Origin: Mangifera indica
Taxonomy: Eukaryota; Streptophyta; Magnoliopsida; Sapindales; Anacardiaceae
Assembly: GCF_011075055.1 (NCBI RefSeq)
Contig: NC_058146.1
Location: 5,456,001 to 5,520,000, forward strand
Reading direction: 5' to 3'
DNA: 64,000 bases
The translations under genes and the position numbers were made by a program. How positions within the stretch are numbered: the first letter of the stretch is position 1; each line of letters starts with the position of its first letter. The notes under the pieces are model-generated. The model was not told the origin of the DNA. It was given only the letters and a program-made list of their open reading frames with translations, and did not search any database. Positions 12,538 through 26,106 of this stretch are shown here, piece after piece.

Positions 12538-14139
12538 ATGGGCAACCCATTAAGGTTTAAACAGTATTCATTATCATGGCTCATTTTGGGAAGCATTACT
12601 TTGCTACAAGCCATGAGTGGAACTCGTTTCATTTACTCAGTAGGCTCAAACCTAATGAAACAACATTATGGAATCACCAGAGTGCAGATTAACAATCTTA
12701 TTGTGGCTTCACAAAGAGGAAAGGTCTTGGGATGCTTTCCAACTGCTGCCAAAGAGCATCTTCCTGAATGGATGATCGTAGTAATTGGATTGATGTTTGG
12801 TTCAGTTGGATATGATGTGCAGTACCTGTCCATATCCGCAAACTATCCCTCTCTATCTTCCTGGCAAATCTTGTTTTTCAATGTTCTTGCAGGAAATAGC
12901 ATTTGTTGGATTAACGCATACTGTGATTTGATAGCTGCTAAAAACTTCAAGCACACGCAAGACGATGTTACTGAACTAGCATCAATATATTCAGGGCTGA
13001 CTGTAAAGGTATATAGTTCTTTAGTTAAAGGAATTCAAGGGAGAAAATTGGTTTCTCATGATTCTACCAGGCTCTATCTCCTGTTGAGTTGCCTTGCCCC
13101 AGCCGCAGTGGGGTTAGCCATAGTAGTGTTAAACTGTGTAATTGAGGTGGGAGAATATAAAGAAGCAAAACTGGTTCCCTTTGCGTTTGTGATTGTTATA
13201 GCAACTGGGGTCTACGCTTTTGTTGAAAATATTTCACAACCTTTTACACAAATGTCACCGCAATTAAGAGCAGTGAACTTAATGGTGGTGGTAATATTAC
13301 CACTTGTAGTGGCATTGATGATAGCTGCAAAGCATATCCCTTTAGCAAAATGGGACGCTCAGGACACAGTGGAAGGAATCACAACCACTGTTGAAAATCA
13401 AGAAAAGGTTGTCACTGATAAAATGGATGTGGAGGCAAAAGATAATAATGGGTTAAAGGAGCCAGTGAAGAGTGTGGATTTCTGGTTGTTTTACATGATA
13501 AATATGTGTGGGGTTACGCTGGGAATGGTTTGTCTCAACAACTTAGAAATAATCTCAGAATCGCAAGGTTACCATAAAGCTCTATTTCTGTTGGCAACTT
13601 CTCCAACATTGAGCTTCTTTGGAAGGACCTTTTCACTTATATTCACTTGGTATACCAGGTTCGAACATCTACAAATTCTTCAATTACCTATCTATTACGT
13701 ATATATTCATATCTATTACTTGTTTTTCAGGGAAACATCGATAATCTCGAAACCAGCATTGACGATGCTGATAATGAGTTTAATGCCTTAAGCGTTCTTC
13801 TTGCTTATCAGCAGCAGCAGGATGTGTCTACATATCAGCACAGGCATTATTGCAACTGGTCTCGGAGCCATAACCGCCATCGTTGCATCTTCAACGTCAG
13901 AGTTCTTCAGCAGCAGCTCCTATTCTCTTGTTAACCAAACCAATATAGTTCCCACGAATGTTCCCTTAGACGCTTTACTCTTTGGTTACTTGGCGTCTCT
14001 CAATTATGACAAAGAAGCCAGTGGACACCATAATTTATGCTTGGGGCGCTTGAAATGCCATCAGTTAACTTTCATTATCTGGTGATCTATTTCTTCCATT
14101 GGAACTCTTCTAAGTTTTTATTTGTATATTCGAACATGA
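12538..14139 (+). pseudogene. Nodulin-like / NFD4-like MFS transporter with two in-frame stops
   Basis: Exon 1 12538-13658, a 72-nt intron 13659-13730 (GT-AG), exon 2 13731 to a terminal TGA at 14137-14139. The protein opens MGNPLRFKQYSLSWLIL and matches the plant Nodulin-like plus MFS fold of the NUCLEAR FUSION DEFECTIVE 4-like group. It has a hydrophilic loop about residues 275-315 and the C-terminal block LFGYLASLNYDKEASGH. The family consists of multi-pass membrane proteins, mostly of undetermined substrate. Frame is kept from start to end, but TAA at 13789-13791 replaces what relatives encode as Gly in the LMPGAFFLL-type segment, and TGA at 14083-14085 follows TFIIW where relatives again have Gly. 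Spliced translation would stop at 393 aa, losing the last membrane segments. Either a recent pseudogene or a truncated protein; the stops could also be sequencing errors, though two are harder to explain that way. Confidence 0.75.
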
Positions 14140-14200
14140 AAGAATAATTAACTGAAATTATAGGGAACTATTTGTCTCTCAAAATCCATCGAGGTAAATA

Positions 14201-14286
14201 GGCCAAAAGACTATTTCCCAACGAAGGTATGCTGAAAATGATAGACCGTTACCACCCATCCACTTGGGTCAGTAAATTCAGTTAGG
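14201..14286. mobile_element. MULE-like foldback family, one-end fragment
   Basis: Begins GGCCAAAAGACTATTTCCC, the same terminus as the complete elements at 28152 and 41455. Only the left end is recognisable here; the rest has diverged or been lost. Confidence 0.55.
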
Positions 14287-15160
14287 TGAAAGATTTATTT
14301 TCTTTTTTTCCTTTTTATTCTTTTTATTTTATCTTTTGCTTGTATTTTTTTTTTTTTACAAAAATTTAAGGAATATATTATAATTTTCAAAATATTAAAG
14401 TAAATGAAATTTTTTTTAGTGTTTTGTGGAATTGAAATAAAAAGTCTATGAATATTTTTAAAATTTTAATATACTTTTCAATAATTTCAAAAATGATAAT
14501 TATGCTTTTAAAAATCTTGTTAAAATGTAACGTATTTAAATTGATTAGAAGTATCATATTTTTTTTTACAAATTTTAGTAATAAATTTTTAAATTGATTA
14601 AAATATAATAATAATTTAACTTTTATATTAAATTTTAGTAGCTGTTTTGTAATTTTAATAAAACAGGTAAACAGTCTTTTTTAAGAAAATTTAATAAATT
14701 TACTAACAAAAATAATAGATGATTAATAGGAATTTTATTTTTTAAAATTTTAAGAGTAAGAATTGTCATTATTTAGCCTTTATTAACTAGCTATATGTTT
14801 TGCATTTGATTAACAGTATTTGAATTTTGGTTATATATCACATTTGAGAGTATTATAATTAAATATTAATTAAATATTATGTTATATTATTTCTAATAAT
14901 TAAGGGTAAGTGGTTCGTATATTTTGTGAAAATTTACAAAATTGAAACTGATCGATTCTTACAAATAAGATTTAAAATCTGAAACTTACAAAGTCAGTTT
15001 TAGATAGGTTTTGATTTATACTCAGAATCTGTACTATATTTTAAATTCTATTATTTAAAATATTAGAATTTTTTTTTAAATTTAACGAATGTTTATAGAT
15101 ACAGATATAAATACTTTATCTAGTTTTAAAAACCAAATCTACTCCAAGTGATTATCTATT
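14287..15160. other. AT-rich spacer with repeat relic
   Basis: Strongly AT-rich. Around 14940-15100 there is a decayed relative of the repeat at 9541-10105 (shared AGGTTTTGATTTATACTCAG-like block). No gene is seen. Confidence 0.35.
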
Positions 15161-15318
15161 CAATAAAACTATGTATACCTATTTTGGGTACACAAATGTA
15201 TACACATTTATATGTGTCATCATGTGATTAGATGATTTTGAATTAAGAATAAAACAATAACCAATCATATGATGACACATATGAGTGTGTATATATTTGT
15301 GTACCCAAAATATTGCTC
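15161..15318. mobile_element. AT-rich palindromic MITE (family A), well preserved
   Basis: Left arm CAATAAAACTATGTATACC, then GGGTACACAAATGTATACAC and GTGTCATCATGTGATT. The right arm carries the inverted forms AATCATATGATGACACA and TTTGTGTACCCAAAATATTG. This is the clearest copy for defining the family. No coding capacity. Confidence 0.75.
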
Positions 15319-16515
15319 TTATCTATTTTGTGAATTTCATTAAGTAGGTAGACAGAAAGATGTGTCCAACCAACTGGGCAGGCTTGTTCCTTAGATTGTC
15401 AGGTAGGTCCATGAGAGGTGAAAGAGGCGAAGAAATACCCACGTTTAATTTTGGTGTTTTTGCAATATGCCAAATCTGTTCTTAACCATTGCGTTGCTTG
15501 ATAAAAAAAGTTGCCTCCATGATCCGTAATGCTCATAGAGTCTTGTATCTAAGGGTACAAATTCCTTTCCAGGAAGAGTTGATTCTGTCAATATTACTAG
15601 ACTTTTACAGCATGGAAACGATGAAGAAAGATCATTTCACAAGCCAAAAGAAAAAACTGAATGATTTTAACGCACAAATTCTGAAGAAAATTCCTAAGCA
15701 TGTAAATTCCTGGAGTCACTTCTCTGAGTGTCCCGCTTTCGAAGAGTTTCTAAATGCCAAATGAACAAAAATGATTGCATGACATCACAAAGACCAAACC
15801 TATTAATCAAGCAACTCCAGGAAGATACAGGTCTTAATATCTCCTTCCTTCATTATCAACAATAAGAGATTTTCTTTCTAACTATCCAAAATGCAGTCTA
15901 GAAGATTAGGAAAATCTTAGAAATAAGTTTAAATACCAACCCGGAATGATATTAAATTTGAAAAAACAATCCCAAGCCAATAAATTTGAAATCCCAAGCT
16001 CAGAGTACCATAGTTACATTCAAAGTTCAAAACGATCCCCAAGCCAAAAAAGTCCGTCCGGCAACATTAACACCTCACAACAAAAAAAAAATCTGTGATG
16101 AAGATTGAAGACTGAAGAGAGTTAACAATCGGAAGAGAATGACATTGAGTCAAGTTTGGGGATTTCTGAATCAATGTAAAGATGATTGGCTGTGCGGGAA
16201 GAAAGATTGAGAACGGAAGAATGCAGTTCTACAGCTTCCTTGATTCTTTTGTGTGCAATACGGCGGTGGGATAGAATAGAAATCAAATTAGGGATTATGC
16301 TTGGTCAAATCCGGTTCAACTGGTTTTGACGGATTTATTCGGTTTGACCGAACTATAAATCAATTCAGTTTTTCATGCAAACTAAATTAAACAGTAAATC
16401 GGTTTCTAATTGAATCTATATCACCCGTGTATATGTACTTCCAGTACTTTTCCCTTATCAAAATTTTATGAACATATTCAGTGCCATATTTTCTTTTTCC
16501 GATTTTACTATCTAG
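15319..16515. other. Intergenic; 91-codon ORF of unknown meaning
   Basis: Plus ORF 15489-15764 encodes a 91-residue lysine-rich sequence ending FSECPAFEEFLNAK. I recognise no family; it may be chance or part of a decayed gene. On the minus strand about 16270-16129 there is an open stretch including EAVELHSSVLNLSSRTA, also unrecognised. Confidence 0.2.
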
Positions 16516-18098
16516 GCTGGTGTGGTGACAACCACCGCAAAACTGGAACTAAAACTCCTAGCTTCTGTTCTGTTGCTTCTACGCTAGTTTCTGGTAATGT
16601 TTTTATTTTTTATTTTGATTATTTGGGGACTCGAGTCGCTTAGGGTTTTTGGATTTTGAACTGGAAATTAATTTTAATGATATTGGGCTAAATTTTTGAA
16701 TTCATTTGAGGGTTTTGTTCCATTATCATCAAAATTAAAATGCCTAATCTGTGTTCGCCTTTTCAGGCTTTAATTATTTATTATAGGAGCCAATTGATAG
16801 TGCCTTTAACGAAACCGGACTTGAATTTAGTGTTAACATCAAGTTTAAATCATGAATACATGTAATGGTTTTCTGAATTCGCTTATATATTCTTGTAATT
16901 TTATACCCCATTTTGAAGGGTAATGAATACGTTTGCAGAGTTGTGCTTGATTTATAGTCAAAGAAGAACCGCCGAAAAGAGGGAAAAATAAAGGCAAGTA
17001 GCTCTGCCTTCGGATTCTTAGTTGCTCACCTGAGTAGTGATAGTGTAATGCCAGTTCTTTTCTGTTGCCATTTGTGATGTTATTTCTCTGGGTTTTTGCT
17101 ATGCTGACAAAATCCAAGTGAGCAAGTGTGTAAATAATGTTCTGCTGGCTTTTTGCAATCATTTTCATTCTTCAAGCTGAAGTTCTGTTTAGTTACACGG
17201 GAAAGAGGTAATTAAATCTGTTGAATCATGAACTCGCTTCCGTAGTCGGATCAAAATGGAGGCAATGCATTTTAGTTCATATGGAAATTCGCTACTTTTA
17301 TTTTTCCCTACACTTGACTGCGTCTGTATTTATCTATATCTTATGTATGCTTCTTTGTCAGCTTTCCTGTCTACTCTATCTGTTAATGCTGATCATATGT
17401 TCATTCCTTTTATACAGAGTCAAAGCCAAGTGGGAATACTGTTCCATCCAAGCCATCTATAAAGCATTACAAAAAGCTTTGTTTAATTTGCTGTCTTTAA
17501 CTTCTTCTTGTTCTGCATGGATGTTCTAATGATTCTTTTCTTCTTCTTCTTCTTCTTCTTTTTTTCTTTTTGTATTGAGTCAATAATTCTTGACTGAACA
17601 TATTGTGTATGAAATTTGTGTTATCATTATATATCGACCAAAACACTGATCATATTTACTTATTTGGGCAGAAGTGTGATCTATTGTCATAATCACTTGC
17701 TTCCCTTGTATTCATGCGAATTCACAAATTTTGTTTCTATTAAGAGGACAGGATTCCTTCACATCAGCATTTGCCTTATTATTATTATTGTTGTGGTTGA
17801 TATTATTTTTGCTGAAATTGGGAACCTGTTTTCTAGTCTAACTTTAGTCTTTCTTTGCTGTGCTATTTTGCATTATCCTAAGATCTTATGTTTCAGAAGC
17901 TTCCTCCCTGGTTTAGCATAGATATCCTGAAGTACGTTTTATGGTGAGGTGCCGCATTAATAGTCATTGAGCTGAGATCGTAATCTATTTGGGATTTTAA
18001 TGCAGAAGAATGATGATTATTCCCCACATACCATGTCTCAAGACTTTGTTGACAAGAAGAGAGCACACTTTGCTGAAATTGATGAGGGGAATAGATAG
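16516..18098 (+). pseudogene. Sororin-like (cohesion protector) gene relic
   Basis: Four exon-like blocks in order: 16516-16593 (NHRKTGTKTPSFCSVAS), 16939 to about 17000 (YSQRRTAEKR), 17418 to about 17462 (SKPSGNTVPSKPSIK) and 18006-18098 (MSQDFVDKKRAHFAEIDE then TAG). The RRRTAEK-like box and the C-terminal FVxKxRAxFAEID box recall plant Sororin, which protects sister-chromatid cohesion against WAPL; this match is from memory. Each block follows an AG acceptor. Damage: in the second block an extra base in the GGGAAAAATAAA run puts a TAA in frame, and the C-terminus ends in GNR instead of the acidic DAFEL-type tail. No initiating exon was found. Arabidopsis Sororin, which I recall as At3g56250, lies close to the paralog of this window's bHLH gene, which supports the call. 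It could instead be an expressed gene with unusual splicing. Confidence 0.42.
17533..17560 (+). repeat. (TTC)n microsatellite
   Basis: Run of TTC/TCT units followed by poly-T within an inferred intron of the Sororin-like relic. Confidence 0.8.
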
Positions 18099-18314
18099 GA
18101 AATATAATGTTTATGCTGCATTCAAGGCATCCTAACTCGTCAAATAGTAGTTGTATGGTTAGAACAATTTGATATATGTTGTAATAACTACTATGCTAAC
18201 CACAATGTAAGTTCCTTAAATCTTTTTGTCGGAAGCGATTGTAAAAATCGGCCTTATGTTTTTTTAAAGATAGGGCTAAATTGCCTTACATATTAATTAA
18301 AATTCAATGATTTG

Positions 18315-20140
<1,826 letters not shown>

Positions 20141-20284
20141 TGAGCATTATTATATATATAAATTATTAGTATAAATTTAAACATAAATAATAATATATTA
20201 TTATATAATTAGATATTATTTTATCTCTAATTTAAAATTAATATATCATTATTTATATTCAAATTTATACTCATTATTTATACA
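20141..20284. mobile_element. AT-rich palindromic MITE (family A)
   Basis: Palindromic arms around TATTATATAATTAGATATTATTTTAT and its inverted partner, with GAGCATTAT-type ends. Degenerate family member. Confidence 0.55.
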
Positions 20285-20529
20285 GAACAAACAGCACCCA
20301 TAAAAGAATATCTCATATATTTATGATTTTATTATGGGCTACACAAAAATTGATGTAACCCAAGCTCAAAGCCCACAACAAAAATTCTGTGCATCTAGCT
20401 TGATCAAAATTTGGGCCAGGATAGTCCAGTCTGTTCTTCTTCTTAGCTTTCTACAGCCAAAATAATTTGGCCATAGAATTGTGCCTTGGTTAAGCACAGT
20501 GCAGACGTTATGAAGGAGAACTGGAGACT

Positions 20530-20955
20530 AACGACATTAGTTGGAGTTGACAATTCCATTAGAAGATTATTGTGTTTTTAAAGGTTGACTGTTGGTTTCG
20601 ATACCACGTCATTTTATGTTAACAGTAGGTAATATTTCCTCCTTATTTTTGTACATCGCCCAAAAATTTTTTAGATTTTTTTCTCTCTTCTTCTCTGTTT
20701 GCTCTTTTCTCTTTTTAAGAAATTCTAAATTTAATGATTGAGATTCTTCAAAATTGTGTTTTCTTATGTTATAATATATTTCTCAGATCGTATATGATTG
20801 GGATTGCCAACGTGGTGGCCAGGTTGCATAAAAACAGGAGTGATGTTTTTTTGTAAATAGATTTTTTGATGTTATTCAGTAAAGTATAGAGATTTTTGCG
20901 GTTTTCTTTTGTTTTTCTTTAATTTCTAGCTACATTTACATGGTATTAGAGTTGT
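20530..20955 (+). repeat. LTR-like repeat, copy 1, with primer-site-like end
   Basis: The segment from TTGGAGTTGACAATTCCATT to TTCTAGCTACATTTACA recurs in diverged form at about 22445-22800. It is followed at about 20942 by TGGTATTAGAGTTG, close to the TGGTATCAGAGC primer site (tRNA-iMet) that follows the 5' LTR of Copia-type elements. That combination supports an LTR. Confidence 0.5.
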
Positions 20956-22444
20956 AAACAAATGTCAACATGGCAAATTGATCATCAATGCCGAGTACAA
21001 TCGGAGAAAAATAGTTTCTCTGAGACTGTTGTGACTCCAGCCTTTATGTAAATCATGACTATTTTTAGAAACATTGCAAGCAGTAAACCCTAAGCTAACT
21101 AAGAAGAATTATCGTTACTACAAAACTCAAATCCTGTACACATAGGGTCTTTTACCATTTATGTATGTTAAGAATGAATATGGTACTGAAATGCTTGAGA
21201 AACAAAATCCATAAAATTTGATCTAGAAGAAGCATGATAGAATGTTAAATACCGTGGTTTAGGGAGCCTCGGCTATTTTATAGGGAGAGCATGAACAAAT
21301 TCAAGGTGGAGATTCCAAACGCAGGTATTGACTTAATCGTGCGTGTTTTTTTTATGTATTATATTTTACCCTTGATCCTTCGTTTAGAGGTATAGATTTT
21401 ATTGTTTTATTCCTTTAATTTGTTATAAAAATTTTAAATTTTGGGCCATAAAGATCTTTTTATGTGATATCAAAGACTAAGAGTTATGACATTACACATA
21501 AAACATAATTTTGGTGATTCATTAATTTGTATAATTGTTTGGTGCATGATCATATGTTTAAAATATGGTTTTGTTTTTGCTATATTATAATTTGTGATAG
21601 ATTTTTAGAAAACATATCCTCTTTATTGTAAGAAAGTAATGTTTTCATCAATGATTCGAGTGTCCCTCTATTTTGAATCTTTGTGTCTCACACATGACCT
21701 CTAGAGATCATTGGGTTCCACATATATTATATGTGATCTCTATGTTCTGTGACCCTACTTCTATAAAGCATGAATTAGTCTATCTAGCTTTTGACCATAT
21801 TCTCATACCTATAAATCTAGGAATGATTACTCATTTCTTTTAGACGTGTGTTCATTATCTACTCTTATGCACAACTGTATATTAATCATGTACATGCATG
21901 CGTATAGTCTTGGCATTAAAGCTCATGAATTTCCTTTCATGATTATTCATGCCTTCTCTCATGTACGATTGTGTGTCATATGCACTATCGTGCACCTCTT
22001 TGTCACTACATCTTTCACCATAACAATTGCACATAACCTAGGGATACTATTGTCATTTCACATCCATGAACAACCATGTATCCTTCTGCATAGGCTTTCA
22101 TCATGTATTATCCTATGTTTTACAAACAAATGCATGAGTTCTTCATACGATTGTTTGTTGGTATTAGTGTCTCTATTATGATCGGTGAACAATTATACAT
22201 GTCCTGTACAAGTTGGTTCACCTACATATAACCTTAGTTTCTAAGAAGACACATAACCATGCCTATCATTAGAATGATCGTACATCACATTCTGAGATCA
22301 TTAATTTAGATCATTCCTCTTGGATTTGCCTTACCATTCAATACCACCTAAAACCAATTACCTTATTCACATATCAAGGTATCAAAAACATCTCAAACAA
22401 CACTAAAATAGGTTTGATTTGGCATCTCATAAATCAATGCATAG
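20956..22444. other. Region between LTR-like copies
   Basis: No intact gag or pol frame. A 111-codon ORF at 21846-22181 has no recognisable motif. Probably decayed element interior or unrelated sequence. Confidence 0.3.
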
Positions 22445-22810
22445 GGACTAATGCCTAATTCCATTAGAAAAATCATGTGTTTTGAAAGGTTAAAGTCTAG
22501 TTTCAAGATAATGTCGATTTATGCTAACAGTAGATAATATTTCTCTTTGGTTATGTATCAATCTAATAGTTTTTAGATTTTCTTTTTTTCTTTTCAGTTT
22601 GCTCTATTTTGTCTTTTCTAGAAATCCTAGATCTAATGGTTAGGATTCTTCAAAATTGTGTTTTATTGACTTAAAATATACATCTTTGATCATATATGAC
22701 TAAGATGACAACAAATTTTTCAATGTTATTCAGTATGATATAGAGATTCTCGTGGTTTTCTTTTTTCTGTTTTCCTAATTTCTAGATTTACGTAGCATGA
22801 GATTAGTGTA
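22445..22810 (+). repeat. LTR-like repeat, copy 2
   Basis: It shares in order with copy 1: AATTCCATTAGAA, GCTAACAGTAGATAATATTTC, TTCTTCAAAATTGTGTTTT, GTTATTCAGTA and AATTTCTAGATTTAC. It is followed by ATGAGATTAGTGTAG, a degenerate version of the primer-site-like string after copy 1. Both copies may therefore be 5'-type ends rather than a simple LTR pair. Confidence 0.45.
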
Positions 22811-23940
22811 GTCGGAAACATGAATCCGCCGCAGGATTTGAAACATAAAATTCAAAACTTATGATTAGTAAACTAGTGGTTCAACTTTGTGATATTGCAG
22901 CAATAAACTCATATATGGTTGAACTCGTACAATATTATATTGACTCCAATATCGTGTACTTAAAAAAAGATTCCCAATTCCACTGTTTAAAAAACGAATA
23001 ACTCACTAGATGCAATGTAAAATTCAACAAATTTGAGCATAACATTGATAAAACAACACTAAATCTCTCAGGATCACTAAAAGATTACACCCTTGCAATA
23101 TCACGAGTCTGAATACGATTTTTGAGTTATGTTAAACACCAATCAATGGAGTCTTTGGTACAAAAAAAAGATCTCATTGTTTTACAGCTGGGGACTCATG
23201 TCTGTTTCAACAGTGTCACCATTCTTGCAAGTTGTTTATGCATCCTCATTGTCAACTATAATTGATACTTGTGTCGCAATCCCACGGCTACTAGAGGCCA
23301 ATTTATCTCTAGTGTTGTGTTATTATCTTCTGAACGAAACAATTTTGACCTCTACATATGGAAGAGAAGAAGCTCATGTACGCATCTAAATTTATGGACT
23401 CAAATTCAGCATTTTACCTTTACCTCTTAACTAGCAATCGTGAATCTCAATGGCCACCAGATGGGAATATACCATTAATCTTTTAATGATGAACCTTAGA
23501 TATTTGTCAGTGTAACAGTACAATAGTCGGTTGTTTTTTCTTGACTTTGTTTGAGAAGAATTAAGAATAGGGTTGCCACTTCCCCCAAATTATTCAAGTA
23601 GTTGTTGACAGCCTTATCACAATCTCTATCTCAATCTGAAATGGTGGACCTCTTAATTGGGTTGAAGAAGATTACTTTGTCTGATATTGAATGTGTTGCA
23701 GACCCAATTGTTCTCAGTCTCTGTCTCCTTAGGCACAGCGAAGAAGGCACTTAGAACACCTAGGTTTATACGTAGCTACCCAGCCCTAAATTGTGGCAAT
23801 AGATTTTATTAATTGCTTGTCTCTTGCAGGACTTGTTGATGCTGATACCATTTGCCCTTAATTTCATGCAACAGATTTAGGATTTCAAAACCCATTTCTC
23901 CTTGAATTATTCATTTTACTCTTGGCTTGGATCGAGAAGA
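22811..23940. other. Intergenic, no gene supported
   Basis: A short ORF (23129-23389) lacks recognisable features. Nothing else is seen. Confidence 0.35.
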
Positions 23941-26106
23941 TGTTTATACTTCATAGCTAGTGGAATCGTTTAGACACAGTGCACAGCAGAAGCAAGTAAA
24001 GGGGACAACAAATTTTACATAGTTTAGCTGCAACCACAACCTACAATCATGTGACCTAGTCCAATCATTTCAAATCCACTAAACTTAAATGAATGTCAAT
24101 TACAATTGAAATTCAACTCAACCAACCAAGATCACAAACTTAATCAACTAACTCTTATACTCCCTTGACAATAGCTTTATATAAGTCTTTTATGAGTATC
24201 CCATTTGTCTTCTAAGCATCCTGCTTAGGATATGATTCAAGCTTCCTTTGGATTTTTATGCTAAAATTCCTTTAGCTACTAAGGTTCAAATCTCTTCAAT
24301 CCTCGGACCAATATACTGTTATATTTATAAGATAAAATATGCATATTTCAAAAATATGATTGCATATACAATGTGCATACAACATTGTGAAAACAAAAAC
24401 TAAGAAATATAATCACAAATATTCATGATTTTTCAAATATATCTGCAATCTACCTATTTGGGAAATTTATTAACAAAGCATGTATCAAAACTAAAGTGGC
24501 AACATACAAAAAGGAAAAAAATCAAAATGCTTACACGGATAAAATCATGTTCAACAAAAGATAAAAGTTAAGTTGCACCTTCAATAAAAATGAAACATTA
24601 AACATGCAAAAAAAATCTCTAATCAACTTGTTCCACAAGAAAAATTAAAAAAAAAGCTACCCTTAAGAACATGAACTCCTCATGAACATGATGCTTAGCT
24701 ACTCTCCCTCTTTGACATAGAGTTTACCAATGATCATTGGCTAAGCACAAATTATAAATATTTTGACCATTTGGTAATTTTCATTCTCTCACTTGCAAAG
24801 AGGTAGCCCTTTTAATGGCAGTTCTTCCAAAATATAGGGGTCACTACGTTCAAGAAGATTACTGAAAAATGACTTTCATACACCAATACGATGTAGGTCT
24901 TTTACAAGGTGATGAGCTCTAATTTGCAAACCGAATAACGGAAAAAAAATTATGTCTTGCTAAAACTTTATCATAATACAAATCAAGTAAAATGTGACAA
25001 ATCAAGCAAAAGGTTAAATTAAATTGAATTGTACAATGATCAATCATCAATAATTAAACAATTTCAAATAACACATTCAATAATCCTTATACACATTTAT
25101 CTGGCCATTCTAAATGAAGCAGACCAATTGACTTTCTCAAGTTTACAAAAGTTTGAAAGTCAAGTGATTTTCTGAACAAGTCAGTCAATTATCCATTAGG
25201 GTGAACATATTTGAGAGTAATAGTTTTCTCTTCAACCAACTCTCCAATAAAGTGATGTTTAGGCAACAAATAAACAATATCATTAAACCTTTTCCCTCCT
25301 TAAACACATTTTCTATACTCTACATAATGACTTTGAGAATTGGACTGTGTGATTATCAGAAATTTGACTTATGCTAATGAGATTAGCTTATAGTCCATCT
25401 ACATAAAAGACATCATGTAAAAGAGGTAGATTGAGAATGTCTACTGACCCTTTTCCTAGGATTTTAACAATTCTTCTGTAGGTCACATGTCCACTCTCAC
25501 AAGGTTCAATATTAACAAGTAGAAAGTTATTTCCTATCATGTGTCTAGAACAACCATTGTCAAGATACCACATGTTGTCATGATATGCAAGTTGTGAGTC
25601 ATGTGCAACCAATGCATTGTGAAGAGATTTTTCCTTTCAGACAAGCTTGGAACCAAAAACATTTTGGCCTGTCACGAGAGATAAGGGGAGACACTTAATT
25701 TCTCAACATAATTTTTCATATAACATCTAAATTTGAAACACTTGGGTCATATATGATTTTTCTTGGCACATAAGTGACACACATGTACAAATTTATTTAT
25801 GGCATGAACTAAGTTTAGAATAGGCTTACCTATTGGTTCTTTGGCTTTAACTAATTTAGGCACAGTTGTTTCAATGTGCTCACTACGAGTAACCAATTCC
25901 AATTTTGTCTTCATACATTTTTCTTTACTAAGGACTTTATCTAACTTGGTTTTTCCTACATTTAATCTTTTGATGGTAGTTTTGGTCAGACCAAGCTCCT
26001 TTACAATGGAATCAAACAACAACCATTTGCTAATTAAATCTTTAGACAAATGGAAATTTTCCAAGTAACTCTTCTTCTTCTTTTTAAATTTTTTCCAGTT
26101 TTCCAT
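23941..26106 (-). mobile_element. Decayed Copia-type LTR retrotransposon with internal deletion
   Basis: Read on the minus strand, three polyprotein relics appear in Copia order. A gag-like tail (26106-25747) ends in a CHLCAKKNHI zinc-knuckle-like motif. A protease-proximal block (25612-25388) carries WYLDNGCSRHM and LHDVFYVDGL. About 25270-25100 holds the end of the RNase H region (TITLKYVHPNG, FVNLRKSIGL) with a stop in it. Most of integrase and all of reverse transcriptase are missing between the second and third blocks. Lower coordinates to about 23941 probably hold the 3' end and LTR. The element cannot be autonomous. Confidence 0.7.

Noticed and set aside
13655..13670. GGTTCGAAC-like string as part of a tRNA gene
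   Set aside because: It is the exon 1 donor region of the MFS gene and no cloverleaf can be drawn around it.
17221..17921. Overlapping 68-102-codon ORFs as membrane peptides
   Set aside because: T-rich intron-like sequence between the Sororin-like exon relics; hydrophobicity is compositional.
21846..22181. 111-codon Cys/His-rich ORF as a gene
   Set aside because: No recognisable motif; it lies between LTR-like repeats and reads as low-complexity TTT/CAT-rich sequence.
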